Shown here in pieces: positions 25,945 through 34,174 of a stretch of DNA of 64,000 bases; position 1 is the first letter of the stretch; every line of letters begins with the position of its first letter. Both the position numbers and the translations under genes were made by a program. Source of the DNA: Chryseosolibacter sp964532595 (GTDB lineage Bacteria > Bacteroidota > Bacteroidia > Cytophagales > Cyclobacteriaceae); assembly GCA_964532595.1 (NCBI GenBank), contig CAZHIQ010000001.1, forward strand, positions 186,001 through 250,000. Reading direction: 5' to 3'. The notes beneath the pieces are model-generated. The model searched no databases. It was not told where the DNA came from and was given only the letters and a program-made list of their open reading frames with translations.

Positions 25945-26961
25945 TCACGTTACCTGCGGGTGCTTCCGGTTCAACTTCAACAACAACATAAACTGCACGC
26001 CGAAACACAGCGTCGACAACAATAGGTGTACAGGCTGGAGCACCGGCGGAACACCGAACCAACCCAGTCCTATTCCACTGACAATGGTGGTCGCGATCAG
26101 TGCAATGAGCCAGCCCACATAAACGCGGGCGTCCCTGTTCTTGCGGAACGTCACCACCAGGCCAACGTGCAGCAAGAGAACAATCCAGGAAAACGAACGG
26201 TGAATGACAAACGTCTCACCTATCGCGCTAATCCATGCCGATCGTCTCGTCACTTCAGATACCGCATCAATAGCTTCGCGCACCTGCGTACCCAGGAGTA
26301 TCTGTACCAGCACCACTCCGATACACGCTACCAGCCACCAGAACCCTGTGGCAGGCGCTGAAACCGATCGCTCGGCCGAGCTGGCATGCACCAGGTAAAT
26401 CAGCATTGCTACCAGCACCAGCGCCAGGAACATGTGCACCGTTATAGTCCATGGCGTCAGATTGCTCGACACGACAAACGACCCTATCCACCCCTGGAAT
26501 ATTACCAGAAGCAGCGTGAACAGGGCGATTATCGTCAGCTTCCTGTCGGACCTCCAGAATTTCAAAGAATAAACGAATACGAGCGTAATCAGAAATCCGA
26601 TAATAACGCCGGTGATTCGGTTAAAATACTCGATCCAGGTTTTTGTGGGATTGAAATCCCCCTCCACCCGTACCGATTCATCGTTCAATAACTGATCGGC
26701 CGTCTCGCCTAGTCCTATCAATCTGAGGTAGCGCGCAAAGCGAACATTCTTCTCATGTCGATAGTCGGCGTAGATTTCCTTGTAATCGGGCGGCAGCTGC
26801 GATTCGTCAGTGGGCGGCACCCAGCTACCGAAACACTTTGGCCAATCAGGACATCCCATCCCCGACCCGGTACTCCGCACAACCCCTCCAACCAGGATCA
26901 GGATATAAACCGCGACCAACGTGGCGAGACTGAGCTTATAAAAAGCCCTGTACGTCATCAT
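25945..26961 (-). CDS. ctaA: Haem A synthase (COX15/CtaA)
   Basis: CtaA oxidises haem O to haem A. At 338 residues it has about eight membrane segments, the N-terminal 'LVGGVVRSTGSGMGCPDWPKCFG' with its two Cys, 'EYFNRITGVIIGF', 'TVHMFLALVLVAML' and 'VIHRSFSWIVLLLH', which carry the conserved His residues of the type. The insert of about 70 residues between segments 1 and 2 ('DYRHEKNVRFARYLRL...TWIEYFNR') is usual in Bacteroidota. It lies 7 bp after ctaD. Confidence 0.93.
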   Translation of the reverse strand: MMTYRAFYKLSLATLVAVYILILVGGVVRSTGSGMGCPDWPKCFGSWVPPTDESQLPPDYKEIYADYRHEKNVRFARYLRLIGLGETADQLLNDESVRVEGDFNPTKTWIEYFNRITGVIIGFLITLVFVYSLKFWRSDRKLTIIALFTLLLVIFQGWIGSFVVSSNLTPWTITVHMFLALVLVAMLIYLVHASSAERSVSAPATGFWWLVACIGVVLVQILLGTQVREAIDAVSEVTRRSAWISAIGETFVIHRSFSWIVLLLHVGLVVTFRKNRDARVYVGWLIALIATTIVSGIGLGWFGVPPVLQPVHLLLSTLCFGVQFMLLLKLNRKHPQVT

Positions 26962-26968
26962 CAGCCAC

Positions 26969-28852
26969 TTAGTCCTTTTTCTCTACGACGACGGCGCCTT
27001 GATTACCCGATGTTTCCAACTTAACCAGCTCATTCTCATGCGGCAAGTTTGACTCCGGCGTCTCGGAGAAAGGAACGGTTTGCGGAATGAAATCGTCCTT
27101 TGCGCCAGGCTTGCTATAGTCGTACGGCCAGCGATATACCGAAGGAATCTCTCCAGGCCAGTTTCCGTGTCCCGGATTCCTCGGTGTTGTCCACTCAAGC
27201 GTGTTCGAATTCCAGGGGTTGGCCGGAGCCTTCACGCCGCGGAACATACTGTAGAAGAAGTTAAAGAGGAATATAAACTGAGCCGCAAAGGTCACCATCG
27301 CAGCAACGGTTACGAGGACGTTCAGGTCCATGAACCCGCTGAAGGTATCGAAGTTAGTAAAGCTGTAATATCTTCTCGGGAAGCCTGCGATACCGATGTA
27401 GTGCATGGGGAAGAACACCAGGTAAACTCCCACAAAGCTGATCCAGAAGTGGACGTAGCCCAGACGCGCATCCATCATCCTTCCAAACATTTTAGGGAAC
27501 CAGTGGTAAATACCCGCCAACATTCCGAAGAACGAAGCGCTACCCATCACAAGGTGAAAGTGAGCTACAACGAAATAGGTATCGTGGAGCTGAATATCGA
27601 TCGCCGAGTTTCCTACGAAGATACCGGTAATACCGCCGGAAAGGAAGAACGACACCATACCGATAGAGAACAACATACCCGGTGTAAAGCGGATGTTACC
27701 CTGCCACAGCGTTGTTACATAGTTGAATATCTTCACGGCCGAGGGCACCGCAATGATCAGCGTCAGCAGCATGAAGATAGACCCCAGGAACGGGTTCATA
27801 CCCGAGACAAACATATGGTGCGCCCACACGACGAAGCTGAGGATAGCAATAAACAGCATCGAACCGATCATGGCCTTGTAGCCGAAGATGGGTTTACGTG
27901 AGTTTGTTGCAATAATTTCAGAAGTGATACCCAGGGCCGGCAACAATACAATGTATACTTCCGGGTGACCGAGGAACCAGAAAAGGTGCTGGAACAATAC
28001 CGCGCTACCTCCGGTGTTGGCAAGCGCCTCACCAGCGATGTAAATGTCGGACAAGAAGAAACTCGTACCAAAGCTGCGGTCAAAAATAAGCAGCAGGGCG
28101 GCCGAGAAAAGAACGGGGAATGAAAGAAGACCAACGATGGCGGTAAAGAACATGGCCCATACCGTAAGCGGCATCCGCGTGAACGACATACCGTGGGTAC
28201 GCATGTTAATGACTGTCGTGATGTAGTTCACCCCTCCGAGCAGCTGACTGGCGATAAACAGCGCCATCGACACCAGCCAAAGAGTCATACCAAGGCCCGA
28301 ACCCGAAATCGCCTGAGGCAATGCGCTCAACGGCGGGTAAACAGTCCATCCTCCGGCGGCAGGTCCTGTTTTGATAAACAGCGATACGAACATCAATACA
28401 CTGGCGATGAAGAAAATCCAGTACGAAAGCATGTTCATAAAGCCCGACGCCATGTCGCGCGCACCAATCTGCAGCGGAATCAGGAAGTTGGCAAACGTAC
28501 CACTAAGTCCTGCAGTGAGGACGAAGAACACCATGATAGTGCCATGCATCGTCACCAGCGCGAGATAAAACTCGGGATCAAGTTTCCCCTGCGTGTTTAT
28601 CCAGCCTCCGAGCAGGGGTCGCAACCATTCCAGATTGGCATCCGGAAACGCCAGCTGTATACGGAACAAAATGGAGAGAAGACCACCGATAAGAGCCCAG
28701 AAAATACCCGTGATCAGGTATTGTTTCGCGATGACCTTATGATCCTCGCTGAAGATATATTTCGTCCAGAAATTACCTTCGTGATGTTCATGTTCGTGTC
28801 CATGATCATCGTGCTGGACCCCGCTGTGAACGTGAATATCAGTTGTTGCCAT
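26969..28852 (-). CDS. ctaD: Cytochrome c oxidase subunit I, type A1
   Basis: The catalytic subunit of an aa3-type oxidase, 627 residues with 12 or more membrane segments. 'FWFLGHPEVYIVLLPALG' carries the CuB His, the crosslinked Tyr and the Glu typical of type A1 enzymes; 'WAHHMFVSG' gives two further CuB His, and 'VVAHFHLVMG' the haem a3 and haem a His ligands. 'QIGARDMA' and 'NMLSYW' belong to the D-channel, and 'GYKAMIGSM' has the K-channel Lys. The N-terminus is unusually His-rich (H/D/E alternating near residues 7-25). It lies 27 bp after subunit II. Confidence 0.97.
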   Translation of the reverse strand: MATTDIHVHSGVQHDDHGHEHEHHEGNFWTKYIFSEDHKVIAKQYLITGIFWALIGGLLSILFRIQLAFPDANLEWLRPLLGGWINTQGKLDPEFYLALVTMHGTIMVFFVLTAGLSGTFANFLIPLQIGARDMASGFMNMLSYWIFFIASVLMFVSLFIKTGPAAGGWTVYPPLSALPQAISGSGLGMTLWLVSMALFIASQLLGGVNYITTVINMRTHGMSFTRMPLTVWAMFFTAIVGLLSFPVLFSAALLLIFDRSFGTSFFLSDIYIAGEALANTGGSAVLFQHLFWFLGHPEVYIVLLPALGITSEIIATNSRKPIFGYKAMIGSMLFIAILSFVVWAHHMFVSGMNPFLGSIFMLLTLIIAVPSAVKIFNYVTTLWQGNIRFTPGMLFSIGMVSFFLSGGITGIFVGNSAIDIQLHDTYFVVAHFHLVMGSASFFGMLAGIYHWFPKMFGRMMDARLGYVHFWISFVGVYLVFFPMHYIGIAGFPRRYYSFTNFDTFSGFMDLNVLVTVAAMVTFAAQFIFLFNFFYSMFRGVKAPANPWNSNTLEWTTPRNPGHGNWPGEIPSVYRWPYDYSKPGAKDDFIPQTVPFSETPESNLPHENELVKLETSGNQGAVVVEKKD

Positions 28853-28879
28853 GTCTTGAATCTTTTAAGTCGTTGAACC

Positions 28880-29956
28880 TTAATTGCCTGCGGCTACTGC
28901 CATTCCCGGATCGGGCTGCAGCCCGGCCTTGATCATGGCCACTTCCTGCAGTTCAGCCGGAACATGTTTCAAATAATCGGGATTCTGCTTGAGCCACGCC
29001 TCCTGCCGTTGCTTCCAGGCCTCGTATGCTTCGGGCTCTTCAACAACAACAATCATTTTCATGGAGAAGTGAGCAGATCCACAAACTTCGGCACAAGCGA
29101 GTTCGTAGTTAAAATTCTGGTTACCCAGCTCATCACGCATTTCCTGCGTAGTCTTGGTCGCCGTAAACTTAAATTGTGTAGGCATACCCGGCACAGCATC
29201 CATCTTCACCCGGAAGTGAGGAATGTAAAGGCTATGCAGTACGTCTTTGGCGCGAATCTTCAAGAGCACCTCCTTGCCTTTTGGTACGCGGAGTTCGAGC
29301 GACTTGAAGTCATCAAACGAGTTGCGGTCGGTAAGATCCAATCCGAATTCATTCACCGGATCGATCAGCTTGAAATTATATTTTCCAAGGGTGTTATCCT
29401 TATTACCCGGATAACGAGCCGTCCATGCAAATTGCTGAGCAATAACTTCAATCACTTCAGCCTCTTCCGACGCCGGCGACGTAATGTCGTTCCAGGCACG
29501 AAGACCTGTAAAGATCAGGACCGTCAGGACAACCGCCGGGATGATGGTCCAGGCAAGCTCCAGGTAATGGTTATCAGGGTAGAACTTGGCTTTACGAGCG
29601 GGTCTGTGCTGGTATTTATAGGCAAAAATACCCATGATAAAGCTAATGATGGAGAACGCTATTACCGTCACAGCCATCGTAATCCAGAAGATAGTGTCGG
29701 TCCACGCTCCGTGAATCGTCGCCACGGGCAGGTGATAGTCTTCGAAGTAGGCAAAAGAATACCAGAAAAATCCGGCCAGACCTACAATCGTTACAATGAG
29801 AAACAATGAAGCATTCGTGCTGTTACTCGAATCGACCCTGCCGTCGTCTTCTGCATTGCGCTTTTTGGTAAGGCTTACAAGGCTACTGATTCTGAATAAC
29901 AGAAACAGTATGATAAGGATGAGAACAACACCTAAGCCTATAATCAGATTCGTCAT
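28880..29956 (-). CDS. ctaC: Cytochrome c oxidase subunit II with extra membrane segments
   Basis: A 358-residue subunit II that takes electrons at the binuclear CuA centre. The CuA motif is complete: His241 and 'CAEVCGSAHFSM' (Cys288, Glu290, Cys292, His296, Met299). Four hydrophobic segments are visible (about 4-22, 50-70, 87-113, 134-152) instead of the usual two. There is no C-terminal CxxCH, so this is not a caa3-type fusion; electrons must come from a separate cytochrome, plausibly ActE or the extra haem domain of ActA. It starts 14 bp after actF, linking the oxidase to complex III. Confidence 0.95.
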   Translation of the reverse strand: MTNLIIGLGVVLILIILFLLFRISSLVSLTKKRNAEDDGRVDSSNSTNASLFLIVTIVGLAGFFWYSFAYFEDYHLPVATIHGAWTDTIFWITMAVTVIAFSIISFIMGIFAYKYQHRPARKAKFYPDNHYLELAWTIIPAVVLTVLIFTGLRAWNDITSPASEEAEVIEVIAQQFAWTARYPGNKDNTLGKYNFKLIDPVNEFGLDLTDRNSFDDFKSLELRVPKGKEVLLKIRAKDVLHSLYIPHFRVKMDAVPGMPTQFKFTATKTTQEMRDELGNQNFNYELACAEVCGSAHFSMKMIVVVEEPEAYEAWKQRQEAWLKQNPDYLKHVPAELQEVAMIKAGLQPDPGMAVAAGN

Positions 29957-29970
29957 GATTTCCTACCCTT

Positions 29971-31332
29971 TTAAATGTGATGATTAAGACTTTCAACCAG
30001 CGTCGGATGGTTCTTACCAACGAGCGGTACTTTTGCCAATGCTGTCAGCGTAACGAGCAGGAACGCGGCAAGGAAGATAATGCCGACACCTATTTCGAGA
30101 AGTCCCAGACCGCCTTGCGTCTGCATTACACCGGGGGTCACCATGTTGAAGAAATCAAGCCAGTGGCCAACGATGACGATGGGGCAAACCAACTTGAGCA
30201 TCGACAACTGTCTCTTGGCATCTCTTGTCATTAACAACAGGAATGGCAACACAAAGTTCAAAATCAGGTTCGCATAGAAGATTCCTGAATAAGGGCTGGT
30301 CGTCATTCTCTCGATGAAGTACACCGTTTCCTCAGGGATATTGGCGTACCAGATCAGCATAAACTGGCTGAACCATATATACGTCCAGAAGATACTGAAG
30401 GCAAAAATGTACTTACCCAGGTCATGAAAGTGATTCGCGTTAACCACCTTCAGGTAGCCGGCGCTTTTCAAATGCGCACAGATGAGGGTGATCGTCGCCA
30501 GGCCTGTCACCCACCAGCTGGCGAAAACATACCAGCCGAACATCGTACTAAACCAGTGTGTATCAATACTCATCACCCAATCCCACGCAGCTACAGAAGA
30601 GCTGACAGCAAAGAAAACCAGGAACCAGGCGGAGTTTGAACGGTTCTTGTACCAATAGATTGTCCGATCCTCCAGGTCTTCCGCAAGAACGTTCTTACGG
30701 ATGAGGGTATAGAACCAGAACCACATTCCGAAGAACAATACCATACGAACGATAAAGAAGATCGGGAATCCACCGCCCTCACCGGGCCAGAAGAAAAACG
30801 CCGCCTTACCCGCGATGATAGAATCGAAGCGAGCGTCGCTGGTATCGTAGAGGTAATCGTGTGTCCAATGGAATATCGTGTGCCCCGTTACAAAAAACAA
30901 TACAAAGGTGAGGATACCTGCTATCGGAATCCAGTTACCCATAGCCAGGGGGATACGGATAATCCCTGCCGACCAACCCGCCTGTGCGGCGTAATGAATG
31001 GCTATAAAGAAGAGTCCGATAATACCGACACCGGCGAAGAAGACGTTGTTCATCCAAAGCGTGGTGAACAGGCGCTTCACCCAGTAAGCGGGCCCGTGGT
31101 GATCGGTTTCGGCGTGCGCGTCAGTCTGATGCGCGGCCCCCTGAAGGGTACTCGCCACCAACGACTCCTGCTGCGCAGCCATGGCATGTCCGTCAGACTC
31201 TGCAGGCCCTCCAAGTGCGAACAGGATTCCGATGATCATCAGCAGAACGCCGGCACCCAGAAGATAGAACAGCTTCTTTCGCGTCGCCGCCTGGAAGATA
31301 TATTGTTCGTTTTCAATGATAACGTGAGCCAT
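29971..31332 (-). CDS. actF: Alternative complex III subunit ActF
   Basis: A 453-residue membrane protein with about ten segments, the second quinone-module subunit of alternative complex III (quinol oxidation). 'VGIIGLFFIAIHYAAQAGWSAGIIRIP', 'WFYTLIRKNVLAEDLE', 'AAWDWVMSIDTHWFSTMFGWYVFA' and 'IWFSQFMLIWYANIPEET' match ActF/ActC-related sequences. A hydrophilic His/Ala-rich stretch (about 50-80) follows the first segment. It is downstream of actE (99-bp gap) and 14 bp upstream of ctaC. Confidence 0.92.
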   Translation of the reverse strand: MAHVIIENEQYIFQAATRKKLFYLLGAGVLLMIIGILFALGGPAESDGHAMAAQQESLVASTLQGAAHQTDAHAETDHHGPAYWVKRLFTTLWMNNVFFAGVGIIGLFFIAIHYAAQAGWSAGIIRIPLAMGNWIPIAGILTFVLFFVTGHTIFHWTHDYLYDTSDARFDSIIAGKAAFFFWPGEGGGFPIFFIVRMVLFFGMWFWFYTLIRKNVLAEDLEDRTIYWYKNRSNSAWFLVFFAVSSSVAAWDWVMSIDTHWFSTMFGWYVFASWWVTGLATITLICAHLKSAGYLKVVNANHFHDLGKYIFAFSIFWTYIWFSQFMLIWYANIPEETVYFIERMTTSPYSGIFYANLILNFVLPFLLLMTRDAKRQLSMLKLVCPIVIVGHWLDFFNMVTPGVMQTQGGLGLLEIGVGIIFLAAFLLVTLTALAKVPLVGKNHPTLVESLNHHI

Positions 31333-31431
31333 TTCTCTGTATTGTCAATTAAATCTGTGTCTCAATCGCCTGGCGCGTTGCCCCGTCATCTGGCGGCACA
31401 CGCCATGTTTCATTCTCTGTTACCTCAGCAA

Positions 31432-32106
31432 TCAGCGTTGTAATGTCTTCACATACTTCGCTATCTTCCAGCGGTCTTCAGGGCTTATCTGTGAACCGTG
31501 CGGCCACATGAGATTCCTGCCGTAGGTGATCACATGGAAAATGTGTCCTTCCGTGATGTTGCGCAAAGCGTCCGATTTATAATTGGGTGTCCCCGCGTAA
31601 GCTCCTTTTTCAACACCATCGACCGTGACACCTGAGGCTACCTTTCCGTCGCCCTCGCCTTTGGGGCCGTGGCAATGATCGCAATACAACGCGTACAGCG
31701 CCTTGCCTTCCGCCAATACCTCAGGGGTCTCCTCGAAAGGGCTTTTTAACTGATCAGCCAGCCGAAGACCAGTCGAATCGTTGGGCAAGCGATAGGGCAG
31801 CCATCCATTCGGATTTCTGGGGACTGTATTTGCAGGAGGCATCCGCATGTTCATCCGGTTAGGGTTGTACATGTTCGAGTTGAAGTACTCGGCATGCCCC
31901 TTGTCCCTTCCCGGAAGTGTGGGGTAGTCAATTGACGTTACCCACCGCCCGGCGTCGGGATCCGTGATTTGAGTGAACGGGTCATAAGGCACGGAGTGAT
32001 ACATGTTCGGCGCGTATTCAGTGCCGGGATTATTACCGCCAGCCCCGCAGCCTGCGAGCAGTGCCATTCCGAAGGCAGCTATAAGTATATTTCTTGTCGC
32101 GTTCAT
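31432..32106 (-). CDS. actE: Alternative complex III subunit ActE, monohaem cytochrome c lipoprotein
   Basis: A 224-residue lipoprotein (LLAGC, Cys20) with one haem c site, CDHCH at 142-146, and a likely axial Met in 'NLMWPHGSQI'. 'GKALYALYCDHCHGPKGEGDG' and 'PNYKSDALRNITEGHIFHVITYG' are typical of ActE. It would pass electrons from the ACIII haem relay towards the oxidase CuA site. It lies between actD and actF. Confidence 0.92.
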   Translation of the reverse strand: MNATRNILIAAFGMALLAGCGAGGNNPGTEYAPNMYHSVPYDPFTQITDPDAGRWVTSIDYPTLPGRDKGHAEYFNSNMYNPNRMNMRMPPANTVPRNPNGWLPYRLPNDSTGLRLADQLKSPFEETPEVLAEGKALYALYCDHCHGPKGEGDGKVASGVTVDGVEKGAYAGTPNYKSDALRNITEGHIFHVITYGRNLMWPHGSQISPEDRWKIAKYVKTLQR

Positions 32107-32157
32107 ATCTTGAGTCGTGATCGTCGGTCGCGGCGACCGCAGGTCTCTATCCTATGT

Positions 32158-32688
32158 TTAGTCAAACACTTTCTCGTTAACTTCCGAAGCACCTGCCTCT
32201 TTCAGCAGTTGTGTAATGGCGTTGCGGTCCTGAGCTTTGTTTACATCAAGATCGATCGCCATGACCAGCTTATCATCCGTACTGCGTACGTCGAAGTGAC
32301 GGGGCTTCCCATAGGGCTTCATATCGCTTACGATAAAGAAGCAGGCAACCATCCCCAGTGCCGACAGCAGAACAGTTAACTCGAAAGTCACCGGAACAAA
32401 AGGAGGCAGCGATGCATGGGGCTTACCACCGATGATCATCGGCCAGTCATAACCCAGCATCCAGAACTGCATCAAAAGGGCAAGGCAGGTTCCGGTCAAT
32501 CCGAAGAAAAACGCAGCAACAGGCAGGCGGGTACGCTTGTAGCCAAGGGCCTCCTCCAGTCCGTGCACGGGAAACGGCGTGAACACTTCATGGATCTTGA
32601 CACCTTTGCTGCGCAAAGTGTGCACCGCGCTAATCACGACGTCTTCGTCGTCGAAAACTCCTACCAGAAAATTCTTATTAGCGGCCAT
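32158..32688 (-). CDS. actD: Alternative complex III subunit ActD (DUF3341)
   Basis: A 176-residue DUF3341 protein: a soluble N-terminal part ('FLVGVFDDEDVVISAVHTLRSKGVKIHEVFTPFPVHGLEEALG'-type opening), two membrane segments ('AAFFFGLTGTCLALLMQFWM' and 'FVPVTFELTVLLSALGMVACFFI'), and a C-terminal ferredoxin-like tail ending 'ITQLLKEAGASEVNEKVFD'. In ACIII it is a structural subunit without cofactors. It is 29 bp after actC. Confidence 0.93.
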   Translation of the reverse strand: MAANKNFLVGVFDDEDVVISAVHTLRSKGVKIHEVFTPFPVHGLEEALGYKRTRLPVAAFFFGLTGTCLALLMQFWMLGYDWPMIIGGKPHASLPPFVPVTFELTVLLSALGMVACFFIVSDMKPYGKPRHFDVRSTDDKLVMAIDLDVNKAQDRNAITQLLKEAGASEVNEKVFD

Positions 32689-32717
32689 TTTATCTCTTAT
32701 ACTGTTAATACACGTGT

Positions 32718-34124
32718 TTACTGACGGGGCTGATCAATCTCGCGGGGCGTTCCATGCTGCCCTTCGGATGACGTTGACTTCAGGATACTCTTAATCTCGG
32801 CCATGTTAACCACAGGGAAAAACTTGGCGAACAGGAAGAAGGCCGTGAAAAACAATCCAAAAGTGAAGATGTACTGCCCGATGTCAAACATCGTCGGGTG
32901 GAACTGTGTCCAGCTCGAAGGCAGATAGTCTCTGTGGAGCGAGGTAACAATAATCACGAAACGCTCGAACCACATACCAATGTTTACAATGATCGAGAGG
33001 ATAAACGTTGCCACCAGGCTCGTTCTGATCTTCTTGATCCAGAACAACTGCGGAGAAATCACGTTACAGGTCATCATTGACCAATACGCCCAGGCGTAAG
33101 GCCCTTGCACGCGGTTGAAGAAGGCGTACCCCTCATACTCAACCCCTGAGTACCAGGCAACAAAAAGCTCAGTGATATAGGCGATACCCACAATCGAACC
33201 GGTAACGATAATGATGATATTCATCAGTTCGATGTGATAGATCGTGATGTAATCTTCCAGGCGGAAAACTCTCCGGGTAATCAACAACAGTGTCAATACC
33301 ATCGCGAAGCCCGAGAAAATAGCTCCCGCAACGAAGTAGGGCGGGAATATTGTCGTGTGCCATCCGGGAATAACCGAAGTAGCAAAGTCAAAAGAGACGA
33401 TAGTGTGAACCGACAATACCAGAGGAGTAGAAAGACCTGCGAGGATTAACGCAACCGACTCGTAGCGCATCCAGGTCTTGGCGCCTCCCTCCCAGCCGAA
33501 GCTGAGGGTATTGTAAATCGCAGCGCGAGTCTTGGCGCCCTGGCGGATTGCCCGGTCGCGGATAGTGGCAAAGTCAGGAATCAGACCGACATACCAGAAC
33601 ACCAGCGAAACGGTAAAATAAGTCGAAATCGCGAATACGTCCCAAAGCAGTGGCGAGTTGAAGTTTACCCAAAGTGATCCCCACGTGTTGGGTAGAGGCA
33701 AGCTCCAGTATCCAACCCAAAGACGCCCCATGTGCATCAGGGGGAACGTCGCGGCACAGATAACGGCAAAAATTGTCATGGCCTCCGCAGCGCGGTTGAT
33801 CGACATTCTCCAACGCTGGCGGAAGAGAAGAAGGATCGCGGAAATAAGGGTACCCGCGTGACCAATACCGACCCACCAGACGAAGTTCGTGATATCCCAG
33901 GCCCAACCAACCGTTTTGTTCAATCCCCACACACCGATTCCTTCCCAGAGAAGGACTACGACACAGTAGAAGCCGAAGCCCAACAGCGTCAGTGAAATGG
34001 CCATGGCCAGCAGCCACAGCGGATTCGGTTTTCCTTCAACGTGGCGGCTGATGTCTTCCGAGACATCTTTCAGGGTTTTTCCACCGGTAATCAGCGGATC
34101 GCGTACTGCGGATGTTACTTGCAT
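32718..34124 (-). CDS. actC: Alternative complex III subunit ActC (NrfD-like quinone module)
   Basis: A 468-residue NrfD/PsrC-family membrane protein with about ten segments; it carries the quinol site of ACIII with ActB. Typical stretches are 'WAWDITNFVWWVGIGHAGTLISAILLLF', 'RAAEAMTIFAVICAATFPLMHMGR', 'HTIVSFDFATSVIPGWHTTIFPPYFVAGAIFSG' and 'GMWFERFVIIVTSLHRDYLPSSW'. It lies 50 bp after actB. Confidence 0.95.
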   Translation of the reverse strand: MQVTSAVRDPLITGGKTLKDVSEDISRHVEGKPNPLWLLAMAISLTLLGFGFYCVVVLLWEGIGVWGLNKTVGWAWDITNFVWWVGIGHAGTLISAILLLFRQRWRMSINRAAEAMTIFAVICAATFPLMHMGRLWVGYWSLPLPNTWGSLWVNFNSPLLWDVFAISTYFTVSLVFWYVGLIPDFATIRDRAIRQGAKTRAAIYNTLSFGWEGGAKTWMRYESVALILAGLSTPLVLSVHTIVSFDFATSVIPGWHTTIFPPYFVAGAIFSGFAMVLTLLLITRRVFRLEDYITIYHIELMNIIIIVTGSIVGIAYITELFVAWYSGVEYEGYAFFNRVQGPYAWAYWSMMTCNVISPQLFWIKKIRTSLVATFILSIIVNIGMWFERFVIIVTSLHRDYLPSSWTQFHPTMFDIGQYIFTFGLFFTAFFLFAKFFPVVNMAEIKSILKSTSSEGQHGTPREIDQPRQ

Positions 34125-34174
34125 TGTCGTCGTATAGCGTTATCCTTTCAACTTTCTATTTTGGTTTCAGACAT

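Noticed and set aside
25937..26062. Longer N-terminus for ctaB
   Set aside because: The extra 42 residues overlap ctaA, are cysteine-rich and not membrane-like, and lack family similarity; the ATG at 25936 fits spacing after the ctaA stop.
28193..28876. Long reading frame (227 codons) antisense to ctaD
   Set aside because: It lies wholly opposite a clear oxidase subunit I, is His/Arg-rich and low in hydrophobic pattern; such frames are shadows of codon bias.
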